64,000 bases of DNA from Gammaproteobacteria bacterium (GCA_015709615.1 CP054179.1:248001-312000), one strand, 5' to 3'. Counted from the stretch's first letter, positions 8,663 to 18,580 are shown. Notes: a model not told the origin generated them from the letters alone. Program-made: numbers and translations.

Positions 8663-8717
8663 GTTTTGCTGTTAGGTTGGAGTGAGGCACGAACCCCAAC
8701 AATAACTCAGCATCAGC

Positions 8718-8740
8718 GAAACCGCCAACCGTTGGGTTTC
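8718..8740. repeat. Dispersed 23-base repeat, copy 2
   Basis: GAAACCGCCAACCGTTGGGT and following bases, within the 146-base gap after the RDD gene. It is preceded by GTTGGAGTGAGGCACGAACC, a type of sequence often seen in dispersed intergenic palindromes. Confidence 0.45.
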
Positions 8741-8808
8741 TCTATGATGTTAACAAGCAGACCAAAAAACAGCCGTTATGGCTTAATAACTGCCATAATC
8801 ACATACTT

Positions 8809-9009
8809 ATGTTTTCCACTTTACGATCACTCATAGCAGCTCTATTCCTGTTTCATTTGACAGGATGTGCTGTCGTGGCAGTTGCCGATGCTGCCGTCAC
8901 TGCTGCTGCGACGGCAGTCAAAGTCACGGTTAAAGCGGCTGGTGCAATTGCAGACACGGTCATTCCCGACAGCGAGGAAAAGAAAAAAAACACGGATCCG
9001 GACAAATAA
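8809..9009 (+). CDS. Small lipoprotein
   Basis: A 66-residue protein with a short hydrophobic signal and lipobox LTGC (Cys at residue 20), so it should be lipidated. The mature part is an Ala/Val-rich helix (VVAVADAAVTAAATAVK) followed by a highly charged tail (DSEEKKKNTDPDK). It resembles small proteobacterial lipoproteins annotated only as a family (NF038104, from memory). No partner gene is evident. Confidence 0.6.
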   Translation: MFSTLRSLIAALFLFHLTGCAVVAVADAAVTAAATAVKVTVKAAGAIADTVIPDSEEKKKNTDPDK

Positions 9010-9145
9010 ACATCGTCTAAAAGCACCCCTCCCCTGGTTGACCGGAAATCTTAATAAGGCCGCGCAAAGCGAAGTGGACGTAAGACGATTCAGCTACCCA
9101 AAACTCTCCTGTTTAGCTCGTGAGTTGCAGTGAGGAATCATCAAT

Positions 9146-9168
9146 GAAACCGCCAATCGTTGAGCTTC
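9146..9168. repeat. Dispersed 23-base repeat, copy 3
   Basis: GAAACCGCCAATCGTTGAGC and following bases; the closest relative of copies at 7596 and 8718. It lies 38 bases upstream of the second REP-like unit, in the gap between the two lipoprotein genes. Confidence 0.45.
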
Positions 9169-9205
9169 ATTTCATTCAACCCAACGTGCTAACCCTATTT
9201 CAGAT

Positions 9206-9240
9206 AGCTTGAATAAGCTTGCGTCACCCAGGATCAACAA
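9206..9240. repeat. REP-like palindromic repeat, copy 2
   Basis: Second copy of the 7524-7558 unit, ending in CCCAGGATCAACAA. The left arm has decayed (CTTGAAT instead of CCTGGAT), so the palindrome is weaker here. Confidence 0.5.
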
Positions 9241-9271
9241 TGGCAATCAGTAAGACGCATTAATCTATTTT

Positions 9272-9598
9272 TTAATTAGGCTGCTGTGGGAAGCACTTAT
9301 AAACACCGAAGCTGCGTCTTCCATCGACAATTTCGGAGATGGGAATAATCGTATCGCCGCTCATCAAAGCCGCTTCGTTACGCGCAAGATCGGCTAGTTC
9401 CTCAGCAACTTTGTCTGCATTGCGGTTGAAAATGACATGACTGACAACTTTTGCATTGACTCGTCCCAGTTTTTTGCACGACTCGATCGCTTTGGCCGAA
9501 TGCACCAGGCGCACGCTTTCACCTTGCGCTGTGACCTTAACCCATGCGCAGGATGACAGGATTAAAGCGCTGCAGATGACGATCAGAGTTTTTTTCAT
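9272..9598 (-). CDS. DUF4156-like lipoprotein
   Basis: A 108-residue lipoprotein. The likely start is the ATG at 9598 (MKKTLIVICSALILSSC), which gives a proper signal peptide with lipobox LSSC; a longer frame upstream adds an unrelated 30 residues. The mature part has two further cysteines (ESCKKLGRV and YKCFP) and the pattern AxELADLARNEAALMSGDTI that I associate with DUF4156. It would be anchored in the outer membrane; function unknown. It is convergent with the small lipoprotein gene and divergent from mdh. Confidence 0.62.
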   Translation of the reverse strand: MKKTLIVICSALILSSCAWVKVTAQGESVRLVHSAKAIESCKKLGRVNAKVVSHVIFNRNADKVAEELADLARNEAALMSGDTIIPISEIVDGRRSFGVYKCFPQQPN

Positions 9599-9781
9599 TA
9601 TACGATCCCCTTTTATGAACAATAGTGATGACACGACATTAAGCAAGATTTGCTTGTATTTCATTTCATGAGTATTCTGTGCTGACATTCAAGAATCACA
9701 TGATATGCCAACGAGTGTTGAATTTAAACCGATAATATTCTCTTCAGTAAACTTGCTCTTCCGTGAGCGCATGATTACCAG

Positions 9782-9787
9782 TATAAT
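9782..9787 (+). promoter_or_regulatory. Candidate -10 box upstream of mdh
   Basis: Perfect TATAAT 69 bases before the mdh ATG. The only -35-like hexamer nearby (TTGCTC at 9753) is too far away, so the assignment is weak. Confidence 0.3.
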
Positions 9788-9855
9788 TTGGCCACTTTTC
9801 CCCATATACCGCCAATTTTCCAGTCTATTGGTGGCTTTTCGAGGATTGGAAAAAA

Positions 9856-10842
9856 ATGAAATCGCCTATTCGCATAGCCGTCACCGGTGCTACCGGACAG
9901 ATTTGTTATAACCTGCTCTATCGTATCGCAGCAGGTGAAATGCTGGGCAAAGATCAGCCGGTCATTCTGCAGTTACATGACATAACCGATGCGCAGCCTT
10001 TTTTCGATGCGATTGTCATGGAACTGTATGATTGCGCGTTCCCTTTATTGACCGAAATCATCACCACCGATCATCCGGAGGTGGCATTCAATAACGCGGA
10101 CATTGTTTTACTCGTCGGCGCGCGGCCGCGCGGAGAAAACATGGAACGTAAAGATCTGCTGGCTGCCAACGGCCCCATTTTCATTGAACAAGGAAGAGCG
10201 TTAAACGCTGCGGCTAAACGAAATGTCAAAGTGCTGGTCGTTGGCAACCCTGCCAACACCAATGCCTACATTACGTTAAAAAACGCTCCCGATCTTGATC
10301 CCAACAACTTCTCGGCAATGTTGAGATTGGATCATAATCGCGCGCTGTCGCAAGTCGCGTTAAAGCTCCGGGTGCCGGTATCGGATATTAAGCGGATGAT
10401 TGTTTGGGGAAATCATTCCAATACGCAATTTCCTGATTTAAGTCATGCCGTTGTTGGCAACGACATGGTTTCTTCGCTCATCACTGACTCCGGGTGGGTA
10501 GAAAATCACTTCATTCCGACCGTGCAAAAGCGCGGCACGGCAATTATTGAAGCACGCCGCGGCAAGTCCAGTGCAGCCAGTGCGGCTAATGCGATCATTA
10601 ATCATATGCAGGATTGGATTTTTGGCACGCGGGAAGGCGATTGGGTCTCGATGGGCGTTCCTTCGAATGGCTGCTACGGAATACCGCCAGGCGTCATTTA
10701 CAGCTTTCCAGTCACGTGTCAGAACGGCCGGTACAAAATCGTCGAAGAATTGGAAACGAGTCCGGCAGACAAAGAGAGAATGCAGAAAAGCTATCAGGAA
10801 TTGCTTGCCGAGCAGGAAGCGGTTGAGCACTTACTGGCTTAA
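9856..10842 (+). CDS. mdh: Malate dehydrogenase
   Basis: Interconverts malate and oxaloacetate with NAD in the TCA cycle. The 328-residue length matches the bacterial/plant-cytosol type. The Rossmann glycine motif GATGQI is at residues 11-16, followed by [19 protein letters not shown]. Substrate-binding Arg residues lie in [14 protein letters not shown]. The catalytic Asp/His pair is in [10 protein letters not shown] and [13 protein letters not shown]. The gene is monocistronic, flanked by a divergent lipoprotein gene and a convergent mltB. Confidence 0.95.
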   Translation: MKSPIRIAVTGATGQICYNLLYRIAAGEMLGKDQPVILQLHDITDAQPFFDAIVMELYDCAFPLLTEIITTDHPEVAFNNADIVLLVGARPRGENMERKDLLAANGPIFIEQGRALNAAAKRNVKVLVVGNPANTNAYITLKNAPDLDPNNFSAMLRLDHNRALSQVALKLRVPVSDIKRMIVWGNHSNTQFPDLSHAVVGNDMVSSLITDSGWVENHFIPTVQKRGTAIIEARRGKSSAASAANAIINHMQDWIFGTREGDWVSMGVPSNGCYGIPPGVIYSFPVTCQNGRYKIVEELETSPADKERMQKSYQELLAEQEAVEHLLA

Positions 10843-10896
10843 AGCCGGTACGTCGAATTGAAAGGACGCTACCAGTCTTTGATCAATCATTTACTG

Positions 10897-12162
10897 TTAA
10901 CGCAATTCGCCGCCCGCCGCTTCACGAATGGCGATTAAAATGCCTGCATCCAAATGACCGTCGGCAATGCGCTGCGTTTTCTGCTGAAAACGGCTGATCG
11001 CCTTGCGGGTGGCTGAGCCGAGTATGCCATCGGGTTCTCCGGCATCAATTCCCAGCGCTAATAAATCCATTTGTAGCTGGCGTACCTGTTCTCGGGATAT
11101 TTTTACCGGATCAGCAGGCGGCGCGCGATGCAATGGTGCCGCACCAGCGATACGATCCGCCAAATGTCCGACAGATAATGCATAAAATTCGGAGCGGTTC
11201 CAGCGCATGATGATATAAAAATTCTTGGTGACTAAAAAGGCCGGCCCCTGATAACCGGAAGGGATAAGCAGCGCTGCTCTTTGTTCTGCCGGCGCTAGCG
11301 GCGCCCCAGTAATTGTGGTGATACCCAATTGGGTCCACTCCGCCAGGCTTAACATTTGATCCCGTCCGGCAAGCGCATAGTCAAAGGATTGTGGCAGTCT
11401 CACTTCTTGTCCCCAGTTCAAACCGGGAGCCCAACCCAGCTGGCGCAGAAAGTTGGCCGCGGATCCCATCGCATCCGGAATACTACCCCACAAATCGCGC
11501 CGCCCGTCACCATCGACATCCTTGGCGTAGCGAAGAAAAGTCGACGGCATGAATTGCATATGCCCCATAGCGCCCGCCCATGAACCGACCATGCGTTCCG
11601 CCGTAATATCGCCTGCGTCTACAATGCGCATGGCATTCAGCAATTCCTGAGTAAAAAATGCACTACGGCGCGTATCACAAGCGAGTGTCGCCAGTGAGTC
11701 GATTACGGACCAATCACCGAAATGCCCGCCGTAGTTGGTCTCCAATCCCCAGAATGAAACCAGATACTGCGCCGGAATACCGCTTTCGTGTTGAATCCGA
11801 TCAAGCAGCGCGCGATGTTTGGCATACAATTCCCGTCCACGCTGTATACGCTCTTCATTGATGCGCGTATTAAAATAATTTGCAAAGGTCTGTGTGAACT
11901 CGGGTTGACGCCGGTCGAGTTCGATAACTCTTGGCATAAAGCGGGCTCTACTGAGCACCTGATGGGCTGTACTATCTGAAATGCCTTCCGCTCTTGCTTG
12001 AGACTTCATTCGTGCGATACATTCGCCAAAGTTATTATCATTGGCATGCGCAACCTGCCCCCATGCGAGCGCCATCAATACTAAGCCTCGCCAGTAAATC
12101 TTTTTCCAGCGTCTGAGTTGAATGGAAAAAAGCTTTTTCCGCAATTTGTGCGTAAGTGTCAT
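10897..12162 (-). CDS. Lytic murein transglycosylase B with peptidoglycan-binding domain
   Basis: Cleaves the MurNAc-GlcNAc bond of peptidoglycan, forming 1,6-anhydro ends. The start chosen is ATG 12162, 10 bases after the fur stop; a longer frame would run into fur. Of 421 residues, 1-40 form a signal peptide ending AHA-ND. The GH103/MltB-type catalytic domain runs to about residue 345, with catalytic Glu141 in FWGLETNYGG and the GAMGHMQFMPST motif. A PG_binding_1 domain follows at the C terminus (LLALGIDAGEPDGILGSATR). There is no lipobox, so unlike E. coli MltB the enzyme should be soluble in the periplasm. Confidence 0.88.
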   Translation of the reverse strand: MTLTHKLRKKLFSIQLRRWKKIYWRGLVLMALAWGQVAHANDNNFGECIARMKSQARAEGISDSTAHQVLSRARFMPRVIELDRRQPEFTQTFANYFNTRINEERIQRGRELYAKHRALLDRIQHESGIPAQYLVSFWGLETNYGGHFGDWSVIDSLATLACDTRRSAFFTQELLNAMRIVDAGDITAERMVGSWAGAMGHMQFMPSTFLRYAKDVDGDGRRDLWGSIPDAMGSAANFLRQLGWAPGLNWGQEVRLPQSFDYALAGRDQMLSLAEWTQLGITTITGAPLAPAEQRAALLIPSGYQGPAFLVTKNFYIIMRWNRSEFYALSVGHLADRIAGAAPLHRAPPADPVKISREQVRQLQMDLLALGIDAGEPDGILGSATRKAISRFQQKTQRIADGHLDAGILIAIREAAGGELR

Positions 12163-12172
12163 TGAGGTAGCG

Positions 12173-12613
12173 TTATTTACGATGAGGACAGTTTGGCTTG
12201 GTGCAATCGGCATACAGTGATAATGAATGCTCCTGCAAGGTAAAGCCGCGTTCTTTCGCGATCGCGATCTGGCGCTTTTCGATTTCGGCGTCGTAGAATT
12301 CTTCGACACGGCCACACTGCAAGCAGACCAAATGATCGTGATGACCGTCCCCTTTCAGCTCGAATACCGCTTTGCCACTTTCGAAATGGTGGCGTTCCAA
12401 TAATCCCGCTTGCTCAAACTGCGTTAAAACCCGATAGACGGTCGCCAATCCGATGTCCTCACCTTCGTTGATCAACTCCTTGTAAACATCCTCCGCCGAC
12501 AAGTGACGCACACTGCTCTGCTCAAACAAATTCAATATTTTCAGTCTAGGCAGTGTCGTTTTAAGACCAATATTTTTGAGATCGATGCTTTTCAGATCGT
12601 CGAAGTTGCCCAT
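12173..12613 (-). CDS. fur: Ferric uptake regulator Fur
   Basis: Iron-responsive repressor, 146 residues. The winged helix occupies about residues 15-90 ([29 protein letters not shown]). The dimerisation domain shows the metal-binding cluster [12 protein letters not shown] and a second CxxxxC pair near the end (DCTKPNCPH). It is divergent from bamE over a 74-base gap, a gene order common in betaproteobacteria, and is followed closely by mltB. Confidence 0.95.
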   Translation of the reverse strand: MGNFDDLKSIDLKNIGLKTTLPRLKILNLFEQSSVRHLSAEDVYKELINEGEDIGLATVYRVLTQFEQAGLLERHHFESGKAVFELKGDGHHDHLVCLQCGRVEEFYDAEIEKRQIAIAKERGFTLQEHSLSLYADCTKPNCPHRK

Positions 12614-12687
12614 GGTTATCTCTGCCTCGAAAATTATTTACTGTATCATATGCTGTGTTCACTTTGGAAACATATAATATCAACAAA

Positions 12688-13131
12688 ATGGTTGCAAAAA
12701 TCTCCGCATTAATTGCTTTTCTGCTGCTAACCGGGTGTTCACTGTTACCCCATGTTCTCTTTAAGATCGATGTGCAGCAAGGCAACGTGGTGACCGAAGA
12801 AATGCTGGAAAAATTAAAACCCGGTATGACTAAATCCCAGGTATTGTTCGTTTTAGGATCCCCGTTGATCATGGATGCGTTTCGCGACAACCGCTGGGAT
12901 TATGTTTACCTTTATCGCAAGAAAGGCGATCTCGTTGAACAAAAAAGATTAACTGTTTTTTTTGAGAATGATGCATTAGTGAATTTTGATAATCATCTGG
13001 CAAGTACTCAGGAGCTAGCCAAACCCCTGCCGGTTGAAGCAAAAGCAAAACAACCAGAAATGAATGCCGAAGATACCGATGATGCCGATGAACTTTGCAA
13101 TGTTCCAAGTACAGTTTCTATCAAACCTTAA
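12688..13131 (+). CDS. bamE: Outer membrane assembly lipoprotein BamE
   Basis: A lipoprotein of the BAM complex, which inserts beta-barrel proteins into the outer membrane. The ATG at 12688 gives a compact signal peptide with lipobox LTGC (Cys17); an upstream start at 12655 would add 11 unlikely residues. The SmpA/OmlA core is clear: LKPGMTKSQVLFVLGSPL, then DNRWDYVYLYRKKG. The acidic C-terminal tail (AEDTDDADE) is a variable extension. TATAAT at 12673-12678 is very close to the start codon. Confidence 0.9.
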   Translation: MVAKISALIAFLLLTGCSLLPHVLFKIDVQQGNVVTEEMLEKLKPGMTKSQVLFVLGSPLIMDAFRDNRWDYVYLYRKKGDLVEQKRLTVFFENDALVNFDNHLASTQELAKPLPVEAKAKQPEMNAEDTDDADELCNVPSTVSIKP

Positions 13132-13953
<822 letters not shown>

Positions 13954-13970
13954 TCCTTCCGCATTTTTCC

Positions 13971-14774
13971 ATGGCAACGTACGCGATTGGTGATCTGCAG
14001 GGTTGTTTCACCGCATTCCGGGGTTTGCTTGATCTGATTCGCTTTGATCCTGCGCAGGATAAGCTCTGGCTGGTCGGCGATATCGTCAATCGCGGCCCTG
14101 ATTCCTTAGCACTATTGCGCTATATCAAACAAGCCGGTGATACAGTAATTATGGTTCTGGGTAATCATGATTTGCATTTGTTGATGGTCGCTGCCGGCAT
14201 CGCGAGAACCCATCCGAGCGACACACTCCAGCCGATTCTCGATGCACCCGACCGGGATGAATTATTACATTGGTTGCAGCAGCAAAAGTTATTTCATTGC
14301 GAAAATCAATATGCTTTGGTGCACGCCGGATTGCTGCCATCATGGTCTATCGTCCAAGCTGAACAGCTCGCGCGCGAAGTAGAAACCGCATTGCGCCAAG
14401 ATAATTACCGTGAATTGTTTGCGCGGATGTATGGTAACGAACCCAATTACTGGCACGAAGATTTGACCGGTTATATCCGCTTGCGCGTGATTATCAACGC
14501 GATGACGCGCATGCGTGTATGCACACCGGATGGCAAAATGAATTTTGTTTTTAAGGGGGATTTGCAATCCATCCCAGCCGGCTATATGCCTTGGTTCAAT
14601 GTGCCGCACCGGGTCAGCCGGAACGCCACCATTATTTGCGGTCATTGGTCCGGTTTAGGTTTGCATATAACCGATAACATCGTCGCGTTGGATAGCGGTT
14701 GTGTGTGGGGCGGACAATTGTCCGCTATTCGTTTGGAAGATCGGAAAATTTTTCAACTTCCATGTGCACGATAG
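13971..14774 (+). CDS. apaH: Symmetrical bis(5'-nucleosyl)-tetraphosphatase
   Basis: Hydrolyses Ap4A to two ADP. 267 residues with the metallophosphatase motifs: GDLQGC at the N terminus, GDIVNRGPDSLALL, GNHDLHLL and VHAGLLPSW. It follows dapB by 17 bases. Its 3' end overlaps the convergent acyltransferase gene by 50 bases, so the two transcripts are complementary there. Confidence 0.93.
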   Translation: MATYAIGDLQGCFTAFRGLLDLIRFDPAQDKLWLVGDIVNRGPDSLALLRYIKQAGDTVIMVLGNHDLHLLMVAAGIARTHPSDTLQPILDAPDRDELLHWLQQQKLFHCENQYALVHAGLLPSWSIVQAEQLAREVETALRQDNYRELFARMYGNEPNYWHEDLTGYIRLRVIINAMTRMRVCTPDGKMNFVFKGDLQSIPAGYMPWFNVPHRVSRNATIICGHWSGLGLHITDNIVALDSGCVWGGQLSAIRLEDRKIFQLPCAR

Positions 14775-15519
14775 GCAGCGCTAACGTGCTGGCTATCGCT
14801 TGCTCAGACAAGCGCGCCAATTCCCGCCGGTTTTTCATGCCGCATGGAATCGGTTGATTGAATGTCAATTCTGCATCAATACTTGTCAAACTGAGGATTT
14901 TTTGCAACGACAAGACGAGCGAAGGATCGATATAAGCTGCATCTTTGCAGATATTCCCCGCACTATCACGATATCGGATGGCTACCGGATAAAGCAAAGC
15001 ATCGGCGGTTACAGCCGATTGCAGCAAAGAAGCATGAAAATGATTAATTTGCGTACCGTCGGTTGTTGTGCCTTCGGGAAATATTGTTACCCGCTCCCCT
15101 TTATCCAGCACATCGCTGATCTGTTGATTGATCCGCAGGGTATCGCTGCGTTTTGCACGCTCAATGAACAATGTGCCTGCATTCCGGCTTAATAAACCTA
15201 AAACCGGCCATCGGCTGATTTCGGCTTTGGCTACGAAACGAGTCGGGCACGCAGCCATTAATACACAAACATCCAGCCACGATACGTGATTAGCCGCAAA
15301 CAATACACGCGGCATTTCCAGCGTCGGTAATCTTCCGTGATTACATAACCTGATGGCGAGTATCGACAATAATCCGCTGGCCCAGCGCTGCATCATATTT
15401 CGCTGAATATGACGAGGAAAATAGGGATAAATAATCGATTGCAATAAGCCTGAGGTTACATGAAACAATAAACGGATCAGGCGGATAATGCGCAATAACG
15501 GAGGAGTTTTTTTCTGCAT
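14725..15519 (-). CDS. 1-acyl-sn-glycerol-3-phosphate acyltransferase family protein
   Basis: PlsC-type acyltransferase of phospholipid synthesis, or a paralogue acting on another lipid. Of 264 residues, the catalytic HX4D is in NHVSWLDV, and FPEGTTTDG is the acyl-acceptor binding motif. A hydrophobic N-terminal segment near LFHVTSGLLQSIIYPYF suggests membrane attachment. It overlaps the end of apaH on the opposite strand. Which lipid is its substrate cannot be told. Confidence 0.82.
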   Translation of the reverse strand: MQKKTPPLLRIIRLIRLLFHVTSGLLQSIIYPYFPRHIQRNMMQRWASGLLSILAIRLCNHGRLPTLEMPRVLFAANHVSWLDVCVLMAACPTRFVAKAEISRWPVLGLLSRNAGTLFIERAKRSDTLRINQQISDVLDKGERVTIFPEGTTTDGTQINHFHASLLQSAVTADALLYPVAIRYRDSAGNICKDAAYIDPSLVLSLQKILSLTSIDAELTFNQPIPCGMKNRRELARLSEQAIASTLALPIVHMEVEKFSDLPNE

Positions 15520-15599
15520 GATCAGAAATGTGCAGGTGAGTTCTATAAGGTAATAACTAATGCACCTGACTATTCCAATCTTTTAATGACAAATTCTGC

Positions 15600-15648
15600 T
15601 TGCTGCAATACGAGCAGAACTTAAATATGTTCTCACGTATTGCAGCAA
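15600..15648. repeat. Long hairpin downstream of sbtB
   Basis: A 13-base perfect inverted repeat (TTGCTGCAATACG with its complement) continued by an inner AGAAC/GTTCT stem, about 30 bases after the sbtB stop. It lacks a T-run on either strand, so it may protect an mRNA 3' end or be a Rho-dependent boundary rather than an intrinsic terminator. Confidence 0.55.
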
Positions 15649-15678
15649 ATTGAATTACAAAAACCTAAAAAACAGTGA

Positions 15679-15996
15679 TTAATAAGAAACGGTCGGTCCT
15701 TCAACCCACAAGCAATCGGAAATCAGGCACATTCCACCCAATCCCTTCAATGCCGGTCTCAATTCGCTCGCTACTTTTTGCGCTTGTTCATCTTTACAGG
15801 CGAGAACAACCATGACATTTTCCTGTTCCAGTAAAACATCACCAGGGTCCCGCACACCACGTGATCCAAGCCCACCAGCATTTTTGAGAACCGTATAACC
15901 ACGCACTGAGCACCTATCCAACAATTCTGTCAATTGTTCGAGTTGCTCAATACCGACGACGATCTCGAATCGTTTCATTGCAATTGTATTATTCAT
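15679..15996 (-). CDS. sbtB: SbtB-like P-II family protein
   Basis: A 105-residue P-II-like protein next to the SbtA-type transporter. In cyanobacteria SbtB binds adenyl nucleotides and c-di-AMP and controls SbtA. The ferredoxin-like core is visible (KRFEIVVGIEQLEQLTELLDRCSVRGYTVL), then a loop GLGSRGVRDPGD in place of the T-loop, then VMVVLACKDEQAQKV. The C-terminal CGPxxC redox motif of many cyanobacterial SbtB proteins is absent. The start could be ATG 15996 or ATG 15978; a GGGAA purine run favours the first. It follows sbtA by 49 bases. Confidence 0.8.
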   Translation of the reverse strand: MNNTIAMKRFEIVVGIEQLEQLTELLDRCSVRGYTVLKNAGGLGSRGVRDPGDVLLEQENVMVVLACKDEQAQKVASELRPALKGLGGMCLISDCLWVEGPTVSY

Positions 15997-16045
15997 ATTT
16001 TTTTCCCGAAAGGTCAGATAATCATTAAATACTATTTAATAGTTT

Positions 16046-17002
16046 CTATACTGCGATGCCATGAAACCAATGTGACATTTCCCAATAAATCGGTACGCCG
16101 ATAAAGATGTTAAAGGGGAAGGTTACACCTAAAGAAGCACCGATTGACAGTGCAGGATCCGCATCCGGAACCGCAATGCGCATAGCTGCAGGCGCAGCAA
16201 TATAGGAACAGCTAGCATACAGGACAGCTAGCAACATGGTGCCGCCTTCCGATAAACCAAACAGCCAGCCCAAGTAAGCACCGAACATTCCAGCCGTTAA
16301 TGGGAACAGAATACCAAATGCCACAATGAAGATACCTTTATCCAATACTGCTTTCAATCGCGCCGATGCCAGCAAACCCATTTCAAGCAGGAAAAATGCT
16401 AATACACCCATGAACAGGTCCATGAACATTTTATCCAATGGGGATACCAGTTTAACTACACCTGCGTAGTAACCGATGATGACACCTACGATCAATAGAT
16501 AAAGACTGGTACCGGTCAAAATCTCGTGCATCAACTTACCCCATTGGGTTTTTTCGCCGGCGGCACCCGCGCGCGCCAGGACAGTACCGGTCACCAGCGC
16601 AGGAATTTCCATCAATGCCATAATCAGTACCATATAACCTTCGGAAGGCTCGTCTTTGGCGGCCAAGAAAGCGACACCCACCGCAAAAGTTACCGCGCTC
16701 ACCGAACCGTAGTGCGCGGAGATAGCGCCCGCATCGGCTTGGGTGAATTTACCGATGAATCGTAAAATTGGATAAGCCGTCAGTGGAATAAGCGCGGCTA
16801 AAACAACCATCGAACCGGCGATGGGCAGCACTTCCATAATTTCGTACTTAGCCATTGATACACCGCCCTTAAAGCCGATGGCGATCAAGAGAAAGAGACT
16901 TAAGCTCTTATACAGAGCTTCGGGTATTTTTAGGTCTGATTTTATGACCCCTGCCAAGACTCCTGCGACAAAAAAGAAAACTACTGGTTGTATAGTAGTC
17001 AT
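16046..17002 (-). CDS. sbtA: Sodium-dependent bicarbonate transporter SbtA family
   Basis: Inner-membrane bicarbonate/Na+ symporter family. Of 318 residues almost all lie in about ten hydrophobic segments, starting VVFFFVAGVLAGVIKSDLKIPE and including GFKGGVSMAKYE and YGSVSAVTFAVGVAFL, both hallmarks of SbtA. It is somewhat shorter than the roughly 370-residue cyanobacterial proteins, which have a longer central cytosolic loop. The start has GGGAG 8 bases upstream. In an autotroph it would supply carbon for the Calvin cycle; no RuBisCO or carboxysome genes are in this window. Confidence 0.85.
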   Translation of the reverse strand: MTTIQPVVFFFVAGVLAGVIKSDLKIPEALYKSLSLFLLIAIGFKGGVSMAKYEIMEVLPIAGSMVVLAALIPLTAYPILRFIGKFTQADAGAISAHYGSVSAVTFAVGVAFLAAKDEPSEGYMVLIMALMEIPALVTGTVLARAGAAGEKTQWGKLMHEILTGTSLYLLIVGVIIGYYAGVVKLVSPLDKMFMDLFMGVLAFFLLEMGLLASARLKAVLDKGIFIVAFGILFPLTAGMFGAYLGWLFGLSEGGTMLLAVLYASCSYIAAPAAMRIAVPDADPALSIGASLGVTFPFNIFIGVPIYWEMSHWFHGIAV

Positions 17003-17305
17003 GCAACACTCCCTATTTTATTGATTATGTATATTCTGGTTTATGAAAAATTCTTCTTCAGCACCACTCAGAGTATTGCAAACTCGGAACTAAAAACAGC
17101 GCATCCCAGAAGTCATAAGATTTTTGGGAGATCCAATTCTTGCACCGAGATTTTATGAAACGTAACAACTTGGTTGAAGTATGTGACGATCAGAAATACC
17201 CTGCCTAGACCTGAAACCCGTGACTGAATTGCACTTCACGCAGAAACGTTAACACAGGAAATGTGAAGAATTCGTGAAGACAACACTTACTATTTATCAA
17301 GTTAT
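17003..17305. promoter_or_regulatory. sbtA upstream region with GTGAAG repeats
   Basis: Non-coding 303 bases between sbtA and the sensor kinase stop. It contains GTGAAGA at 17263 and again at 17274 (11-base spacing), plus the reverse complement CTTCAC at 17234-17239. Direct repeats one helical turn apart are the usual layout for OmpR-type regulators, and such a regulator is encoded next door. A promoter for sbtA should lie here but no clear -35/-10 pair was found. Confidence 0.35.
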
Positions 17306-18580
17306 TCAAGGGAAAATGATATGAAAAGTTGTCCCTTTTCCTGGTGTGCTATCGACTTCAATCGTCCAGCCGTAGTGATTGCAAATCCGTTTGACAATCG
17401 CAAGCCCTATTCCTAGTCCTTCTCCTTGCGAGGAACCGCGGAAGAACCGTTCATACAGCAAAGGTAAATAAGCCGGCTCTATTCCCATGCCGGTATCGGA
17501 TACGGAAAGACGTTGATTGTTAAATTCAATCCGGATGTAACCTTGCTGGGTGTATTGCACGGCATTGCGGATCAGATTCATCAATGCGGTATGCAATGCT
17601 TGCCGGTTGACGGTAAGCACCACATCCGGCGCGATCAACACTTCAAAAGTGAGATTTTTCCGGGCGATTTCGGTGCAGATCGGATCCGCGGCATCATATA
17701 CGCACTCTGCGACAGCGACAGTTTCTATAACGCCAAGCGCTTGCTCACGCGCAAGGAACAATAACGCCTGCAATTGCTCCCCCATGCGAGTGGCGGCAGA
17801 TTCGATCATCTTTATACGGTGATAAGCTTTAGCAGGAATATCGGTATCTGCAATCAGTAGCTCGCAACTGGTGAGTATGGTTGTGATCGGCGTTCTTAAT
17901 TCATGGCTGATATTCGCGGTAAATTCTTGCTCACGCTGTAGCATGCGCTTGATGCGATTCTGATAATCGTCGAGTGCCCGGGCCAATTGCGCAACCTCTT
18001 CATCCATGTCCTGTTGCGCCAAAAGGCCAAGCTGAGCATCGCCGGGCGCCAGCCGGTTGACCCGTTCCGCCAAATCGGTCACTTGCTGAACCAAAACTCT
18101 GGCGAGCAAGTAGCCGACAAAGAAAGCGATCGCAACCACAACGAGCCATGACAATACAATCAGCAACCTGAGTTCATGCAAGCGTTGCTTATGTAATGTT
18201 ATCCGATAGGCAACCACAAACTTAACCTCGCCGATCGCATGCACCAGGACGTGAAAATCCTCTGTTCCATAATAGATTCTGTGATATTCGGGATTAAGGC
18301 CACGCAAATAGGCGGGAAGACGAAGCTCTTCCTCCATATTGCGAACGACATAGCTTTTGAGATGCGAACCGACTTGGGAAATAAAATCGGCGTGTTTCTG
18401 ATAGCGATGAACAAGATGATCCATTTCCATTTTAATCACTTGTTCAATATGCGCTTCCTCAATGTTATCGGAAGCGAAATAAAGAATGATACATAAGGTA
18501 CCGACAGTAAAAATACTGAATGTCGCCAATGCTACGGCGACCCGGTAGCGCAGGCTACGTTCTATCGGAAATCTGTGCAC
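17306..18580 (-). CDS. Two-component sensor histidine kinase
   Basis: An inner-membrane kinase of 424 residues. TM1 at about 13-35, a periplasmic sensor region of about 100 residues, TM2 at about 138-160, a HAMP-like linker, HisKA with the phosphorylated His in NISHELRTPITT, and an ATPase domain with NLIRNAVQYTQ (N box), VSDTGMGI (G1) and GLGIGLAIVKRI (G2). The start is GTG within a 26-base overlap with the regulator gene, so the two are co-translated. The stimulus is unknown; the domain order resembles CzcS/PmrB-like kinases. Confidence 0.85.
   Translation of the reverse strand: MHRFPIERSLRYRVAVALATFSIFTVGTLCIILYFASDNIEEAHIEQVIKMEMDHLVHRYQKHADFISQVGSHLKSYVVRNMEEELRLPAYLRGLNPEYHRIYYGTEDFHVLVHAIGEVKFVVAYRITLHKQRLHELRLLIVLSWLVVVAIAFFVGYLLARVLVQQVTDLAERVNRLAPGDAQLGLLAQQDMDEEVAQLARALDDYQNRIKRMLQREQEFTANISHELRTPITTILTSCELLIADTDIPAKAYHRIKMIESAATRMGEQLQALLFLAREQALGVIETVAVAECVYDAADPICTEIARKNLTFEVLIAPDVVLTVNRQALHTALMNLIRNAVQYTQQGYIRIEFNNQRLSVSDTGMGIEPAYLPLLYERFFRGSSQGEGLGIGLAIVKRICNHYGWTIEVDSTPGKGTTFHIIFP

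Noticed and set aside
8671..8677. GTTAGGT as a third integron core site
   Set aside because: No matching 5' core is found upstream; it is part of a dispersed GTTGGAGTGAGGC-type repeat.
12655..12687. Earlier start for bamE
   Set aside because: It would place 11 polar residues before a clean lipoprotein signal peptide that starts at 12688.
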